From the NCBI RefSeq assembly GCF_014805625.2, contig NW_023998455.1:431106-495105 (forward strand): a stretch of DNA of 64,000 bases. The letters run 5' to 3'. The notes beneath the pieces are model-generated. The model saw only the letters and a program-made list of their open reading frames with translations. It searched no databases and was not told the origin of the DNA. The position numbers were made by a program, and so were the translations under genes. Below are positions 11,643 through 24,560 of this stretch, in pieces (position 1 is the stretch's first letter; each line of letters opens with the position of its first letter). The DNA comes from Glossina fuscipes (taxonomy: Eukaryota; Arthropoda; Insecta; Diptera; Glossinidae).

Positions 11643-14235
11643 CATACATACATACATACACTGAAACGCATTCAATGCACTTTCATAGATGATGAGCAAA
11701 CAAACAACAAGCAATCCTTCTCTACACATATGGGTAAGCATATGCCTGTATGCGTATGAGTGTAGACGTGCGTGTATATGTTAGTTTATATGTTAAAAAC
11801 AAATTGAAAAAAGGAAAGTTGAAATTTTTTTTTTGCTTTTTTATATTTTGTTGCCAACAATTTTTCCAGTACAAGCAGATATTTGTTTATATGCATTTAC
11901 ATACGTGTGTGTGTGTGTGTGTGTGAGTTTTCGGGTAAGTGTTTTATTTTTTATTACTGAAAGATGCATTAAGTCCGCAATGCAGCCAATATTGCAATAC
12001 AATGCCAACACATACTTGCACTTGATTGTGTGTAAGTATAAGTATACATATATATATATGTGTGTGTTTGTGTGTAAAATATCCTTTGGCCCAAAAGTTT
12101 CGCAAGAGCTCAACTCGTAAGTACTAGTAATGGCTGTAATGGTGTATAAAGCCATACAATATATATATAGAGAAGAGATTGGCGACGGGTAGCGAGAAGA
12201 AGGGGCTAGGAAAAGATAGTCTCGACTTTTTATGAGTTTGATTTGCAAAATTGCAAATTGTTGGCTTTCTAGTGTTTGCATCCAAGCAAATCCTTCAATT
12301 TTTATATTTATTTTTTCTTTTCATTTTTTTTTTTTTTACATTTCGGTATTATGCGTGGCCATGTGTTTCTGTGTATGTGTGTGTGTGTATGAGTAATGTT
12401 TTTCATATCCTTATTTATTTACAAATGCTTGCCTCTATCTTACTCCATACGCGCCTCCGTATGCTGACTTGTATTGTTTGATTTTATTGTTGTTATATTG
12501 CAATCTTGGGTGGTAAGTCCGTTCGTACATACGCTTTTACCCATTCGACTGACTTTGGTTCCCCCCCCAGATTTCGTTATCTTTTACTTTGGCCACAAAT
12601 GCATTTGCTTACAAAAAAACCTACACAAACAACAATAACAACAACAAAAGCAATCAAATTGCATTTACTGCAATGCTCGCCTGTCGTACTTACTGCTCGC
12701 AACATGTCCGCGTCTGAATGGTATGAGTCTTCCAAATGCAAACTTATTCTTTGATTGCAATTTCTTCCTTTGCATGTTTCATTTGTCGTTTTTTTTTATA
12801 AATTTATTTTTTGCTTTTTTTTTATTTTTTTGTTTTTTTTTTTGGGAAATTTTGTGTACTATGACGGATTCATAATTAAATTTTGCCTCTGGTACGTTTA
12901 CATTTGGCATACACTAGAGAAATAGAGAGAGAGAGAGGGGGAGAGAGAGAGAGAGAGAGAGAGAGAAAAGAAGAGAGAGGATATGCATTTTAAGCCGTAT
13001 GGGAAAAGTCCTATTTCTGCATTGAGTTTTTTTAAAGGCTTCCTTTGCATTTAAATAAAGTTCCCTTAAAATATAAAAAATGAAGTGAGAAAAGTTCCTT
13101 CAAATTGTAAGTATTTCGAAAGAAGCTAAAAATTCTTATATTAAAAGAAGGCTTAAGTAAGGCAACCAATGATCATAAGTCAAATTGACAGGTCGTACAG
13201 ATTAAGATCATTAGAAAGACAGAAGGAAGCAAAACACAGACTCCTTACTCTTATTGACTTTTTTGTCTATTCGCTCTTTGTTATGACCGCAATTATGAGG
13301 ACAAACGAGTTTATCGCATATCTAAAGTAACTCTGCTAAACTCTTTTAAAAAACTATTTATCACTATCTCACTATATATATATAACATTCTGCAAATCTT
13401 TTGTATGCATTCTTCGCTACATACGCAATTTTCAAGTTCTCTGACTACATATATATACAACAAAAACGATCTTAGGTATCTGCTCATAATGAAAATTGTA
13501 AAAAAATAATCCTTCTTGAGTTAATATTTAAGTTAAAAAAAATTAAGATGTAAAAAAAAACGTATAAAAAGGAAGAACGAAGAATTATAAAACATTTAAA
13601 AAAAAGTTGAATCTGCCTTCTTCTATAAAAAATAAAGCACCTATTGGAAGAGTTACAGAAATTTTTATTTGCATTGTAACTGATAGTCAAGCTCACACAT
13701 AGATTGCACTTAACATCGAATGGCAACGCAAAACATTACAATATTTCTTCTTCTCTTTTTTAAAAATTCCGTCTTCGAACCCTACTTCACTTGAGCGGGG
13801 CATTTAAACCGGTAAAAATCTTTCCGATCAAGAAAACAACAACTCCAGGGAAACTGCTTAAGAAATCGAGATAGAAACCATCACAACGTGTTCTTTTAAA
13901 TTTCATTTCTTGAGAAAATTGTTTATGTACCACAAGTCCCCCCTTAACTTAATTTTCTTTCTATTTCTCTCCTAACACCGCAGTTCATTTGTGCAGCTCG
14001 TGCAATGTAGTCCACTTCGGATGTAAAGCAATAGCAATATCAAAGCTACTATTTAGTTAATCTATTTAAATCTTGTTCGTGATTAGTGGCCTAAGCTTAG
14101 TTTAGCACTCCCTTTCACTCTTGTGCTCACACGGGGAAAGTTTCTTAGACGAAAGGTTACAAGAAAACACCATCACCTATTGATCAACTATCGAAAATAA
14201 TTTACTTCGAAAGAAGTGAAAACGCTGCGCTGCGC
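10291..14235. other. Non-coding stretch dense in microsatellites
   Basis: Includes a GTT-type tract (10763-10820), TA runs (11334-11360), CA followed by TA (11610-11641), TG (11904-11925), poly-T blocks around 12326 and 12790-12845, and a GA tract at 12923-12966. The longest open frame (about 146 codons, minus strand, 11841-12281) is driven by CA/TA repeats and shows no domain. No gene is supported. Confidence 0.6.
12923..12966. repeat. GA microsatellite
   Basis: An AG dinucleotide tract interrupted once by ggggg. In flies such tracts can bind GAGA factor, but nothing here shows that it acts as an element. Confidence 0.85.
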
Positions 14236-14239
14236 CGCC

Positions 14240-14525
14240 CTGCAGTTATTCATATAACGACTTTTCAAAATAAGTAAATTGTAATATAATAAATTGTCGA
14301 AGAAGTTGTCCTACCCAACCGTTCCGGTAATAGTTTTCGTCATTGGGCCAAAGCATAAATTAAGGCCTGTAGGTTGAATACAAAAAGCAAAGAAAACAGG
14401 ACATATGGACAGATAAGCTTAAATCGAAAAAGAATCTGTTTCTGAATTGATCGATCTAATAAAATACTTGCCTACTTCAAATCCTTTGGATGTTGCATAC
14501 ATACGCACAAACTTAATATATGCTT
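14240..14525 (-). repeat. Dispersed repeat copy (family D1), reverse orientation
   Basis: Contains attcatataacgacttttcaaaa, attgggccaaag, gttgaatacaaaaagcaaag, acagataagcttaaatcg and cgcacaaacttaatatatg, in the order expected of a reversed copy. Non-coding. Confidence 0.65.
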
Positions 14526-15730
14526 ATACCGCAAATGATGTAGAGTATTAAGAAAAAAACATTTAAGGGTGACTTTTGGGATCCCGCAACACTTCAATTT
14601 CATACTTTTCGTTTCTCTTCTATAAGAAAACTAAACACTTAATCTGGGTGCTTCCTTATCTTGATGATCGGAACAAAACAACGGCATCTACAAATAGCTT
14701 AGTAAGCTGTAGAATAATTTACTAGACGCAGCAACCACTTACCAATGTTATTTATAGTTAGTTTTTTACCAGCTTTTTAGTCTTCATAACAGATTTTATT
14801 ACGGTTTTTATAAATCTATTATAGATTCCCGTAGTAATGGAAAAGAAAATTTTTTTTTTTTTATAAGTGAATGTCGAATAGATGCAACGCAAACAAACAT
14901 TACTTAATTTATGAATGAACGAAGTTTGGAAAACTGAGCTTATGTCGGGATGGAGAAAAGAAGAGCAGACAGCTTGACGCAATATTACAACATGAAATTA
15001 AAAAGAACTACTGTGCCGGATATGCTAATAAAAACTATAAATTGTTCGCTCTCTTACTCTCCCTCTATGTCTTTCTTTTTCTCTGTCAATCTCTCTATCT
15101 ATCCCGCCATGCCTCTCTCTCTTTCTCGAGCAATAGAGAATTAATGCAGAATACACAGATTTAACACTTCTTGCCAGACATTGATGACTTAAACGAAAGA
15201 ATAAAAAGTGGTTTGAAACGAATCGTGAATATTCACCAATGCCTTATTCTACTAACGAAGTTTTCCTCATCATCTTAAAATTTTTCATTTATTAAGAGAT
15301 TTACGTCATGCAAGTCTAGAAAACATTTCAATTACGCCCCAGGTTCGCTTCAAACTAATTTAAAAAAATTTTTTTAACTGTAAATGCTTTCCAATAATAT
15401 ATTTGAGAATTTTTCCTTTAAATAAGCTGTTCTACACTATTTTGAACAAGAGTTTAAGAAGTGCACTCAACAATCTTTGTTTTCTAATGGAGAAGGTAGT
15501 TTTTCAGATCCGATAGGATAGCAACGAACGTACGGATGGGCCAACAAAATAAAAATTTATTGCAATTAACAAACTTCATAAATATAGTGTTAGGTTTTAT
15601 ATCTGAACATATTTTCACAATTTGTATGTCTACGTATGCGTATTTATGTGTGTGCATGTGCGTGTGGGGATATATGTATATACATATAAGTCTACATAAC
15701 ATATATATAATATATATTTTACAAAAGTTA
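14526..15730. other. Non-coding stretch, no gene seen
   Basis: AT-rich, with a pyrimidine-rich CT tract at about 15048-15127. No exon or RNA gene recognised. Confidence 0.6.
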
Positions 15731-15950
15731 TGATAATATCGTATATCTGTAACAAAGGCTTTAACACAACACTATACCCTTACTCTATCGTAATACGCAT
15801 AAATATAACCCACTTGCGTTGGCGCACCACCGTCTATTAAGTCTATGATATTATCTTATTTCTGTTACAAAAGCTTCAACATAACACTATGCCCTTACTC
15901 TATCACAATACACATAAATATGACCCTCTTGCGTTGGCGCACCACTAATC
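15731..15950. repeat. Direct tandem duplication, about 114-bp unit, two copies
   Basis: Copy one begins tgataatatcgtatatctgt near 15731 and copy two tgatattatcttatttctgt near 15846. Both contain a caacactat(a/g)cccttactctat-like block and end in cttgcgttggcgcaccac. Identity is clearly high but imperfect. Confidence 0.8.
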
Positions 15951-18535
15951 TGTTTAGAGCCTAGAGAGATGAACAGCGTAGTTTGAGTTAATATAATTTT
16001 ATTTTCCTATCCGAGATTCCACAAAAAAAGAACAATTTAAAGACATTTTCTATCAAATTGACGATTGTCGAACAATCTGCTAGAATGAGAGACGGCAAAA
16101 TAACAAACATTAATAATTACAGATTTTTTTTTTAATTAACAAAGAAAAAAGTAGATATAAATAAACCTTATGTTGACAAGGGTACTTATAGGTTTAGGTA
16201 AGCAAGCCGTAACCCTATTAGTCGATGTTTTGTGAATGAAAGCGACAAAACGCAGTTAAATAAGTAGTAAATAAATAAATGAATGAATGCGTGCACATGA
16301 TTAACTGAATGAAAGCTTCTGTTATGTGAGTACCTCTGCACGTTGAGAAGAAAAGGAACCAATTTTCTCGTATGCGGAACTAGAGTAAGAATATTATATA
16401 TATTATACATATTGCGTTTATTTTAAGTAATTGCGTTAGAGAGAGCATAATATCTAATAGATGGACAGGCACTTCGTATATATGAACTATATGGTACTAT
16501 ATAAATAATGTATAAGTGACCAATATTGATGTGGACTAAATAACAGTGGGAAATTTTTGGTTTCTCTAGTCGCAGAAATTTAACACTTTGCTGACATAGT
16601 TGCTGTCGCTGCTGCTGTTGCTGTTGTCACTGTTGCAAACTTAAACTAATTCAAATTATTAGCTTAACACTTACACATCTTGCAGCTTACTTCACTGATT
16701 ACTGTTACTGCTACATCTTATAATGATGTTACTCTGATGTTATGCTTACGCATCTAACACTGGCCAAAGGGCCTGGGAATTATATTAAGCAGCAGCATTT
16801 TACGTAAAGGAAATTATTTAATTATTTTTTTTTTCCTTTTTTTCTCTATGATATGCATAAGCGGCTTGAGAAAATAAATTTTTTTTTTAAATTAGGGTGT
16901 TGAGACAATATATACCATACTCCGCTTACCCTTAGAGAAGCTGCTTCCGTATACTGTGGTTATATTAAAATAAAGCGTGAGAATTCACTTAGAAAACTAT
17001 CTGTTTGGTATCTAGTTTTCTTTTTCTTATTTATTTATCTTTTTTTCTTTCTTTTTTTTGCATTTTTCAAATTAAAATTTTAATACACTTTTTATTAGGC
17101 GGAATTCTATGTGTTTGAGCTTAGTAGGGCGGTTTGCACGTGCATTACCTGTTGTGTGAACTTGAAGTAGTGTTCGCAGTTATGCTTAATGCATTTCATC
17201 AACCCTCGCTTTCCGTCGTAAGCTTATGCATATGAGCGGGTGATCTATGCGTCAATTGTTGCACGGGTTGTTGCAGGTTTCCGGGAAATGTTCTTTTCAT
17301 ATATTAATATTTGATATTAAAAAAAAAAAAAAAACAATAAAAAAATAAAAAAAGTTCTTTAACTTTTTTATTTTTTAATATTACAATTGTCTTAATAATA
17401 ATTTGTACAAGTCCTGGTGCAAATAAGATAATTACTTCTCCTTTTTTCATATATATATATATATATGGAAATGTAAAATTTTGCATTACAGCTTAGGGTT
17501 AATGTGTGGGAATTTGTTGTTTGTTTAGAAAAATCAATGGAAAACCACATTTCTTATACCTCCAGTCCGAACGTGATATATGATATTATATATTATACAT
17601 ATATACATTTTGTACGACTACTTTCGCACCATTGAATTGTAATTTTAGACTAACAAAGGGTTTATTTCGATTCATTTTTAAAAGATCTATTTACATATTA
17701 TTTACAGGACCTTCTTCTGATCTTATTCGTTCGAATATGATGATTCAACTGTCTTGATTCGACTAACATTGGTTTCGAAATTACTCTGCTTATGTAGTCT
17801 TTCGCAAGCAATTTAGAAAAATCACACACTAATTTCTTTCCCCCGATCGAATGTTCTGCTAACTGCATGAAAATATATCTCAGCAGTATTTTCGCTTGCT
17901 CCCAAATTTAGGCTATCAGTTTATCTAAGCGAAATCTTAAAATAAGTGAAAGGCGAAGTTTTTCTGCTTTTTGCAGATTGTAACGCCAGCTAAGTTGAGC
18001 CAGCGTAAACTCATCCATGACGAGGTACGACGTGGTTGTTTTTCTTCACTTATACCTGATTTTAATTACTTGCATTGTCGAGTTAACGAGAATTTTGTTA
18101 CATTGTATGCCTTATTATGTACAGTTTGAGCTAGTGTAATGTTTTCGTTCTTGTAACTTTGTTATTAGTTCACATTTTATTGTCTTATACATAACCCTCT
18201 GAATATTTTTTCTTGTTTTTAAATTTAGAAGCACAATGATCACATGTGTATTGAACTCGCGTTGATTATTAATAAATGTAAATAATAAAAATCTTAAAAT
18301 CTAATCAAAAACTACAAGATTACATTTAAATCTTTTTATATGGTTCAATATGAGTCATACCTAAAAGAGGTGAGTCTCCACTCGTATATAAACCCAGTAA
18401 TAGTTAGGAAGACGCTGTGAAGGAGGGAGGAACAGAGTATGTCCGATAACCTTGAGACATTTAGGCATAAGCGAGGTCTAAGGGAAGGGACATCAAGAAG
18501 AAATGTGGAGGAAGGCATAATGTTTTGTCGGTAGC
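15951..18535. other. Non-coding stretch, no gene seen
   Basis: AT-rich, with poly-T and poly-A runs and a GCTGTT-type tract at 16600-16635. No open frame with gene-like composition and no recognised repeat family. Confidence 0.55.
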
Positions 18536-18539
18536 CACG

Positions 18540-18700
18540 ACATGTATGTATGTGTTATGGCTTCACCGATCGAGCATTCACTGTAGCTTGGTCATAGGCT
18601 AATCGCATTTGAAGCATGATTTATAGCACTGGGACTTAAACACGGTTAAGCCGACTTTTGATAGTCATACTTCTTATCTACGAAGCTATGGGGCAGCTTA
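18540..18700 (-). repeat. Isolated tRNA-like (SINE-type) copy
   Basis: Reverse complement reads tagcttcgtagataag, then ggcttaaccgtgtttaagtcc. This has the same box A and box B arrangement as the tandem array at 1.7-2.3 kb. It is decayed in the box positions, so it is probably inactive. Confidence 0.5.
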
Positions 18701-19219
18701 CATAGCTTTCTTACTGGAATAAAGGCCAGCCGATCAAGTCGATCGTTTTCTAAATATGGTTTTTATTCCCATTCCCTAGCAACAAATAAATTATTTAACC
18801 GCCTTTACCTTACCTGCAAAAGGAAATTTCTAACATACATCATGTAGGGAAGACAAAATATTTGCTCTGGTTTTACTTTGGTTTACTAGTACGTGTCTGT
18901 GCTTTTATTCTTAGAATAGTGATACTTGCCTTTTCCCTCAATTGCCTTTCTCGAGTAGAAGATTGCTATGCGCCTGTTCGTTAAGGCATCACTCAATAGA
19001 TCTCTGATCTAACAAGTAAACAGCAACATAGAATTCCTGGAAGATAGCAACCTTCATACGATAAGTGCAGAAATTTCGTGACACTCGGATCATTAATTTA
19101 CAAGTTGTAAGTGTTTAAGTGACGCTACTTTTTATTCATCCTGAACGGTTTTTGCCCGCAAACTTATTGAGTGACGTGATAAGTGACTTAGCTGCCTACA
19201 GCGAGAATCTTTTTATATA

Positions 19220-19530
19220 CTACGTATCATTTATGGTGCATGGATGTATGCAACCCCAATAAGGATTTAAGACCCAACGATTGATTCAGAATCACTTTTA
19301 GAAACGATTAAAGCTTCTTTGCTGCTCTGTCGGTCTGTCTGCCTTACTTTCTTGTGTTCAGCGTACGCACTGACATATTTCAGCCCAACGATACAAATTT
19401 TTGAAAATGGTTGTGATCGGACCCCTATTTTGACCACATTCCAGATAGTACCTCATTTTGAATAGTCGTTATATGAATAGTTGTACCGAATGAATAGATG
19501 TATAGCCACGGCAGACTATAATGCTTTCAC
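19220..19530 (+). repeat. Dispersed repeat copy (family D1)
   Basis: Blocks in order: ggatgtatgcaac, gattcagaatcacttttag, tctgtcggtctgtctgcc, ttcttgtgttcagc, gatcggacccctatttt and attttgaatagtcgttatatg. The order matches the other forward copies. Confidence 0.7.
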
Positions 19531-21155
19531 TTGTTACCGCAAAATGAGCTCATCTTATAAGCTGGATTTTTCAGTTTCCATTCTTATAAATGATATGCTG
19601 AAGTAATAAAAACTTTATTCTACCCTACCCAAGAGCTTTTCTTTTTAGTTTATACGTAAAGAACCTGAGGAACGTTGAGGTAGCGCTATACAAACATTTC
19701 TTTTGCGTTTTGAAATCTCAAGTGACGTAAAGTATGCGCGAATTTTAAACAAAATTAATTTTCAAACCTATCCATTTAGTGCTTACCAAGAAATCATCAG
19801 ACATTTAAGACATTAAAAATCATTAAAAAACAAAAATGCGTTATCTCCTTCCTCTCTGACTAGCCCATCGAACATTCTAACCTAGGATAAGAAGAAACAA
19901 TCTTTTATGCCAAGAGTCATTATAATGCAACAGAAAAACAAACACACGAAACGAAATCTACACCCAAAGCAATGTATTGATTTAACCGAAAAAAAAGGAA
20001 CAACAACAACAACAACGACAACAAGATTAATATAGAAGGGTTGCGTGGCATATTCAAGGTTGCTATACTTGCCTGCTTCTTCTTATTCTTTTTCTTCTTC
20101 TTCCTCTGTTACTTCACTACACAACCATACATACGTAGAAAAAAAAATGCTTTTTTTTTCTCCTTTATTTGACTGACTGCAGCACTTGATTTTGCATATT
20201 CTTGCAGAAATTTTAATTTCAGAAAATATTTTATATAGACAATCCACCATTAACAGTGTATAGTATATAGGATTGTTTGTGTATGTAAAGAAGAAGAAAA
20301 AACTCTTTTTAAAATCATTTACAAACAAAAGAAATTAAAAGTGCATAATATAAAGAAGAAGAAAAAGAACAAGAAGAAGAGGACACGAAGAAGAAATGTA
20401 CAAAATGAAAACACTGAAAGACTTTCAAAAAAAAAAAAAAATTTGCTCAGAAATCAAATCTTGAAGAGTAACAGAACTGTAAATATGTTATAGAACGAAA
20501 CGGAAAATGCCAAAGGGTTTTCAATTGCGAAACGCGTAAAAGAGAAGGAAGTTTGATGCGTCGGTTAGAAGCCGGATGAACTTTTATAAGAAATTTTGCT
20601 GTAAACACTCTTGGAGATGCTAAAACTTTTCCTTCAAGAGTTGTATATATACAGAAAAATGCAAACAAACAAAAATTTTATTTATTTATTTTGTTTTTTT
20701 TCTTCTGTTTTTTTTTTTTTTTTTTTTTATTTACGAATAATAACAATAAAAAGAACCAAAGTAAAGAAAAAATATAAAGATGAATTTGCAAGATGTGCAT
20801 ATTAAGAAAACGAAGAGGGTTAGTTCTGTTCTCTCTTTGCTCCTATGCAACGTATGCATGCACAAGAGCACAAACGCTTGAAAGAATTAAAATCCAAATT
20901 CCTTTTCCACGAAGGTATTATCATCCTCCACCCTGCTAGGCAGAAATATGATAGAGTGAGTAGTCAGGGCTTAGGAAGTGGTGTCAGTTAGATTAATAGG
21001 GGATCTGTTGTAAATGTTAAGATATACCGCTGCAGCACAAGCAAACTCACTCATATCAAGTTGTTATGTAAGAACACTCTGAAGTGGTCCTTTTATTTGA
21101 AATATTCAAAAGTTCAAGAAGTTAAATATCGACGAGAAAGAAAATATAAAATAAA
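19531..21155. other. Non-coding stretch with poly-A, poly-T and AAG tracts
   Basis: Simple-sequence patches at 20080-20110 (TTC) and 20350-20400 (AAG) and poly-T at 20708-20729. No gene is supported. Confidence 0.55.
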
Positions 21156-21159
21156 TGAA

Positions 21160-21490
21160 AACCCTATGGGGGTCCAGGGCCCGCTATTACACGATCCAAT
21201 AGTTATGCGTAAAATGAGGACACTAATTATGGTAGGTCTATGGGAAGTGGCCCAATCCGAACCATTTTCAATAGCGTTCGCCCTTCAGCGTAAAAACTTT
21301 CTCAAAAATTGTGGCCTTCAGGATAAACACGGGATTACTAGACGGACAAACAGTTGAAATCAATGTGATTCTGAAAAAAAAAAATTGGTTTGTCTCAAGC
21401 CTTTCCGACTGTTGCGTACTCATGCTCATACTATCTTTTCTACCACATCTCGTCTAGGGTATAAAGATCTCTAGGAGTATATTATGCAAC
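21160..21490 (-). repeat. Dispersed repeat copy (family D1), reverse orientation
   Basis: Contains tgggaagtggcccaatccga, accattttcaatagcgttcg, ctcaaaaattgtggcc and tagacggacaaacag. These are the reversed counterparts of the tcggaccacttccca and tccgtc blocks. The short open frame across it is incidental. Confidence 0.65.
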
Positions 21491-24185
21491 ATTTCAGCCT
21501 ATAACTTTTAAAGTAAAGGCCGAAACATCACAAAATTTCGACATATTTCGTTTGAAGAGTAGAGGGAGTAGAGAGTAAAGATAATATGGATATATGTCAT
21601 CATATATACAAGTTCTAGACGACAGGGCTACTTTGTTTATACCTAACAATCTGTCAAAGGCCATTGTATGAAAAAGAAAAGAGAAAAGAGAACATTGGTG
21701 ACTAATTAAGAATTCTATAAGTGAACTGATGAAAATCGTTCTTGCCTACAGGCAAGCGTAGCTTCCTAGTATGCTAAAGAAAAGCGTTCGCAGCATTTTT
21801 ATCACTTAACTCTCTTTTCAAAATACTTACTTATACTTTACTTGTATTTCAAACAATGGCCTTTCAAAATTAATTTGAACTAGCTTTTGTTTTGTCATCG
21901 TCTTTCAACTTAGCAATCACTCTCTTAGGTAACTTTAACCAATTTTTTAATTCTTAATAAATCTGTGAACACCTTGAAAGCTAATAAAAATAAAAATCAG
22001 AGAAGAGAACGGTTTAGTTAACTCATTGTTTTTACCCTTCTAACTGGATGTTATAGTCTTGAGTAATTGGAATGGTTCCCCCCTATGTTTGAAGTCTTAA
22101 ACCAGCTATGCAGTGCGCATATAGTGTATGTAGCTTCACATCTTCGAGCCCTCTTCAATTCTTGACACTGCTTGTGCCAGCCTCACCATTTGTTCACCAA
22201 ACTTCTGCACATCCGTCTTTTTCTCTCGACTGAGATTAAATCCATGATATTCTGCATGACATGTACGCATTCACATCTTCAGTATTTCCTCGTAATTGAT
22301 TTATTAAGATGAACTATTACGCTACTTACAGTGGCCTTATTTACTCGCCAAACTTCTGTACCTTCAACTTTTTAACAGGCATTAGGATCCGTTTTAACCT
22401 AATCCATCTTTTGTACTTTCTAAATCCCAATGCGCTTCCCAATGTGCTTCTCTATCCGCCCTGGGCAGGTCGTATAAAAGGTTGACTGGTCAGCTAGAAG
22501 AAAAGAGGAAAGCCACCTAAGAGCTTAATGATTATATTGTCCCTATATAACGTATTCTGCATTGGCTCTACGATTTTAGGATTCCGTTGACATAGAGCCG
22601 ACGAAAATATGTCACCAAAAATTAGTAAGTGACATTTGTTGAACAAGCGCATTCATAACAAATTGAAACTATATCTGCTTAAAGATAGACACATGTCATC
22701 GTGCTTTCATCTACATACATAACATATATGCTGTATGTATGTATAAATGTTTCGATGTAGTATAGATTGGAATAAAAAACAAAGTTAAGCAATAAGACTT
22801 TTTCAAGGTTTTAATAAGTGCGTCCGGTTGACATGCAAAACAATTCTCGTTCTGCTTGATTACATTCACTTAGACTTAGTTTTTTTTTTCTTTTTTTCTT
22901 TTTTTTTTTTTGTTATAGAAATATAAAGGGAAAGAGAAAGAGTGAGAAAGGGAGAGAGAGAGAGAGCAATTTAGCGTGAATAAGAGAAAGGGAGGGGAAA
23001 GATTTGTAACGATGGTATGAATAGGTCTCTACGCTGTGCATAGAAATGTTGTTGATTTTTAATGTCTTGTACAATGTGCGCTTTAATTATCTCAACCCCC
23101 TTTAGATTTGACATGTGTTCATAATAATTATTATAATAAATAAATAAATTAATGATTAAACTGTTTTCTTAGATAATGGAAACAAAAAAAAAAAAAAAAA
23201 AAAAAAATAGAAAAAAACAACTCATTGAGACTATAAGGTGTCAGTTTCTAACGTTTCCTGTCAAGTGTCATTTGCTGCATTTTTTTCTGTTTTCTTAATT
23301 TGTAACGCTTTTCATAATGAGAAATAAATGACAAAGAAAGCCCTCACTCACTGGCTAATATTTAAAGATTTCTTTCTTTCTCACAATTAAGTAACGACGG
23401 CCAACTTGGAAAGGTTTCGGTTACTTTTGTTTACTTAAAGCATTTTTTTTTTTTTTTTTTTTTGTTTGTCTTTTTGTCTTTTGTGTTGTAACGTCATCAT
23501 CTTAGGTGACTGTTGAAGGAAGTGAATTAACCGCCGTAACAATTTTTTTATTTTTATTTTTTTTTCATTTATTTCGACTTGGTTTTGTATACTCCTTGTT
23601 GGGGTTTCTTGAGTATTTTATTGTTGATTTTTGATTTTTGTTCGCAACTTCTAACAATGCCTGAGTATACTTATATTGTCATTGCCTTTGTAACCTTTGC
23701 TATGAGATGAAAAATGTTGAGAACAATTTCCAATATTCCTGTCCATCCTTGGATCCGAATCCAATTTCATTCTTAAAAGATTATTTAAAGTACATGTGTA
23801 CTTATTTAAAGATAGCTTCTACCTCATTTTACCTCTTGTCTTATTAAAATTTCTCTTCAAGTTACAATTTAAATGGAAAAGAATTAAATCTGACACATAT
23901 AACTATAGGATGGCTGCTTGTCGTTATATATATTCTTAGTTCATTTAAGAATTTCGATCTTTCGTTCCGAATTTGGCCGCATCTCCTAAAGGAGTTTAAT
24001 TTAAAAAGTTAACTACATTGCTTACCAAATATACATCAAGCAGCTTCTAGGTTTTTCCAATAGGCTAACGCTCATCCGTCCTTCAATTGTTCGATCTATC
24101 TTTCACGGACGAAAGTAAAGAGTAGCGATTTCAATCAACAGTTTCTTTAGTTTCAGTTTCTTTATGTGATTATTTTCTCTGTCCA
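21491..24185. other. Non-coding stretch
   Basis: Holds long poly-T (22879-22911, 23445-23463) and poly-A (23184-23206) runs and a GA-rich patch at 22927-22967. No exon was recognised. Confidence 0.55.
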
Positions 24186-24190
24186 TACGT

Positions 24191-24560
24191 CCGTCTATTT
24201 AAAACTGTCTCATAAAACTACAACAAATATAAAAAATCAATTCGAAAGCATGATCAATATCAAATAATCAGGCAAGCAATATCGTACGTATCTGTCCGTC
24301 TGCCCGGCTATTAAAGAACGTCGCATGCAGCTACAACCAATATAAGAAATCAAATCCAAACGGTAACAAAGATTGCTTGAAGACATATAATCGCGCAAAT
24401 AATATCGTATATATCCGCCTATGCGTCTTCAAAACTATACTATATATATATATACAAAACATAAACTCGAAACTGTAAAGATCTGATGTCTGGCTTTACA
24501 TCAGCACGATTTGTAAAAAGTATTGTACATATCCGCCCATCTGAGAGTCTATTGACGAAA
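24191..24560. repeat. Minisatellite, about 118-bp unit, three-plus copies
   Basis: The anchor ccgtct/ccgcc(t/c) recurs at 24191, 24296, 24415 and 24533, giving periods of 105, 119 and 118. Each unit also carries a ctacaac.aatata.aaatca segment or its decayed form and ends in a ta.tcgta..tatc segment. Copies are well diverged. Confidence 0.65.

Noticed and set aside
11841..12281. 146-codon minus-strand open frame
   Set aside because: Its length is created by CA and TA microsatellites, which lack stop codons in some frames. No domain or codon bias is visible.
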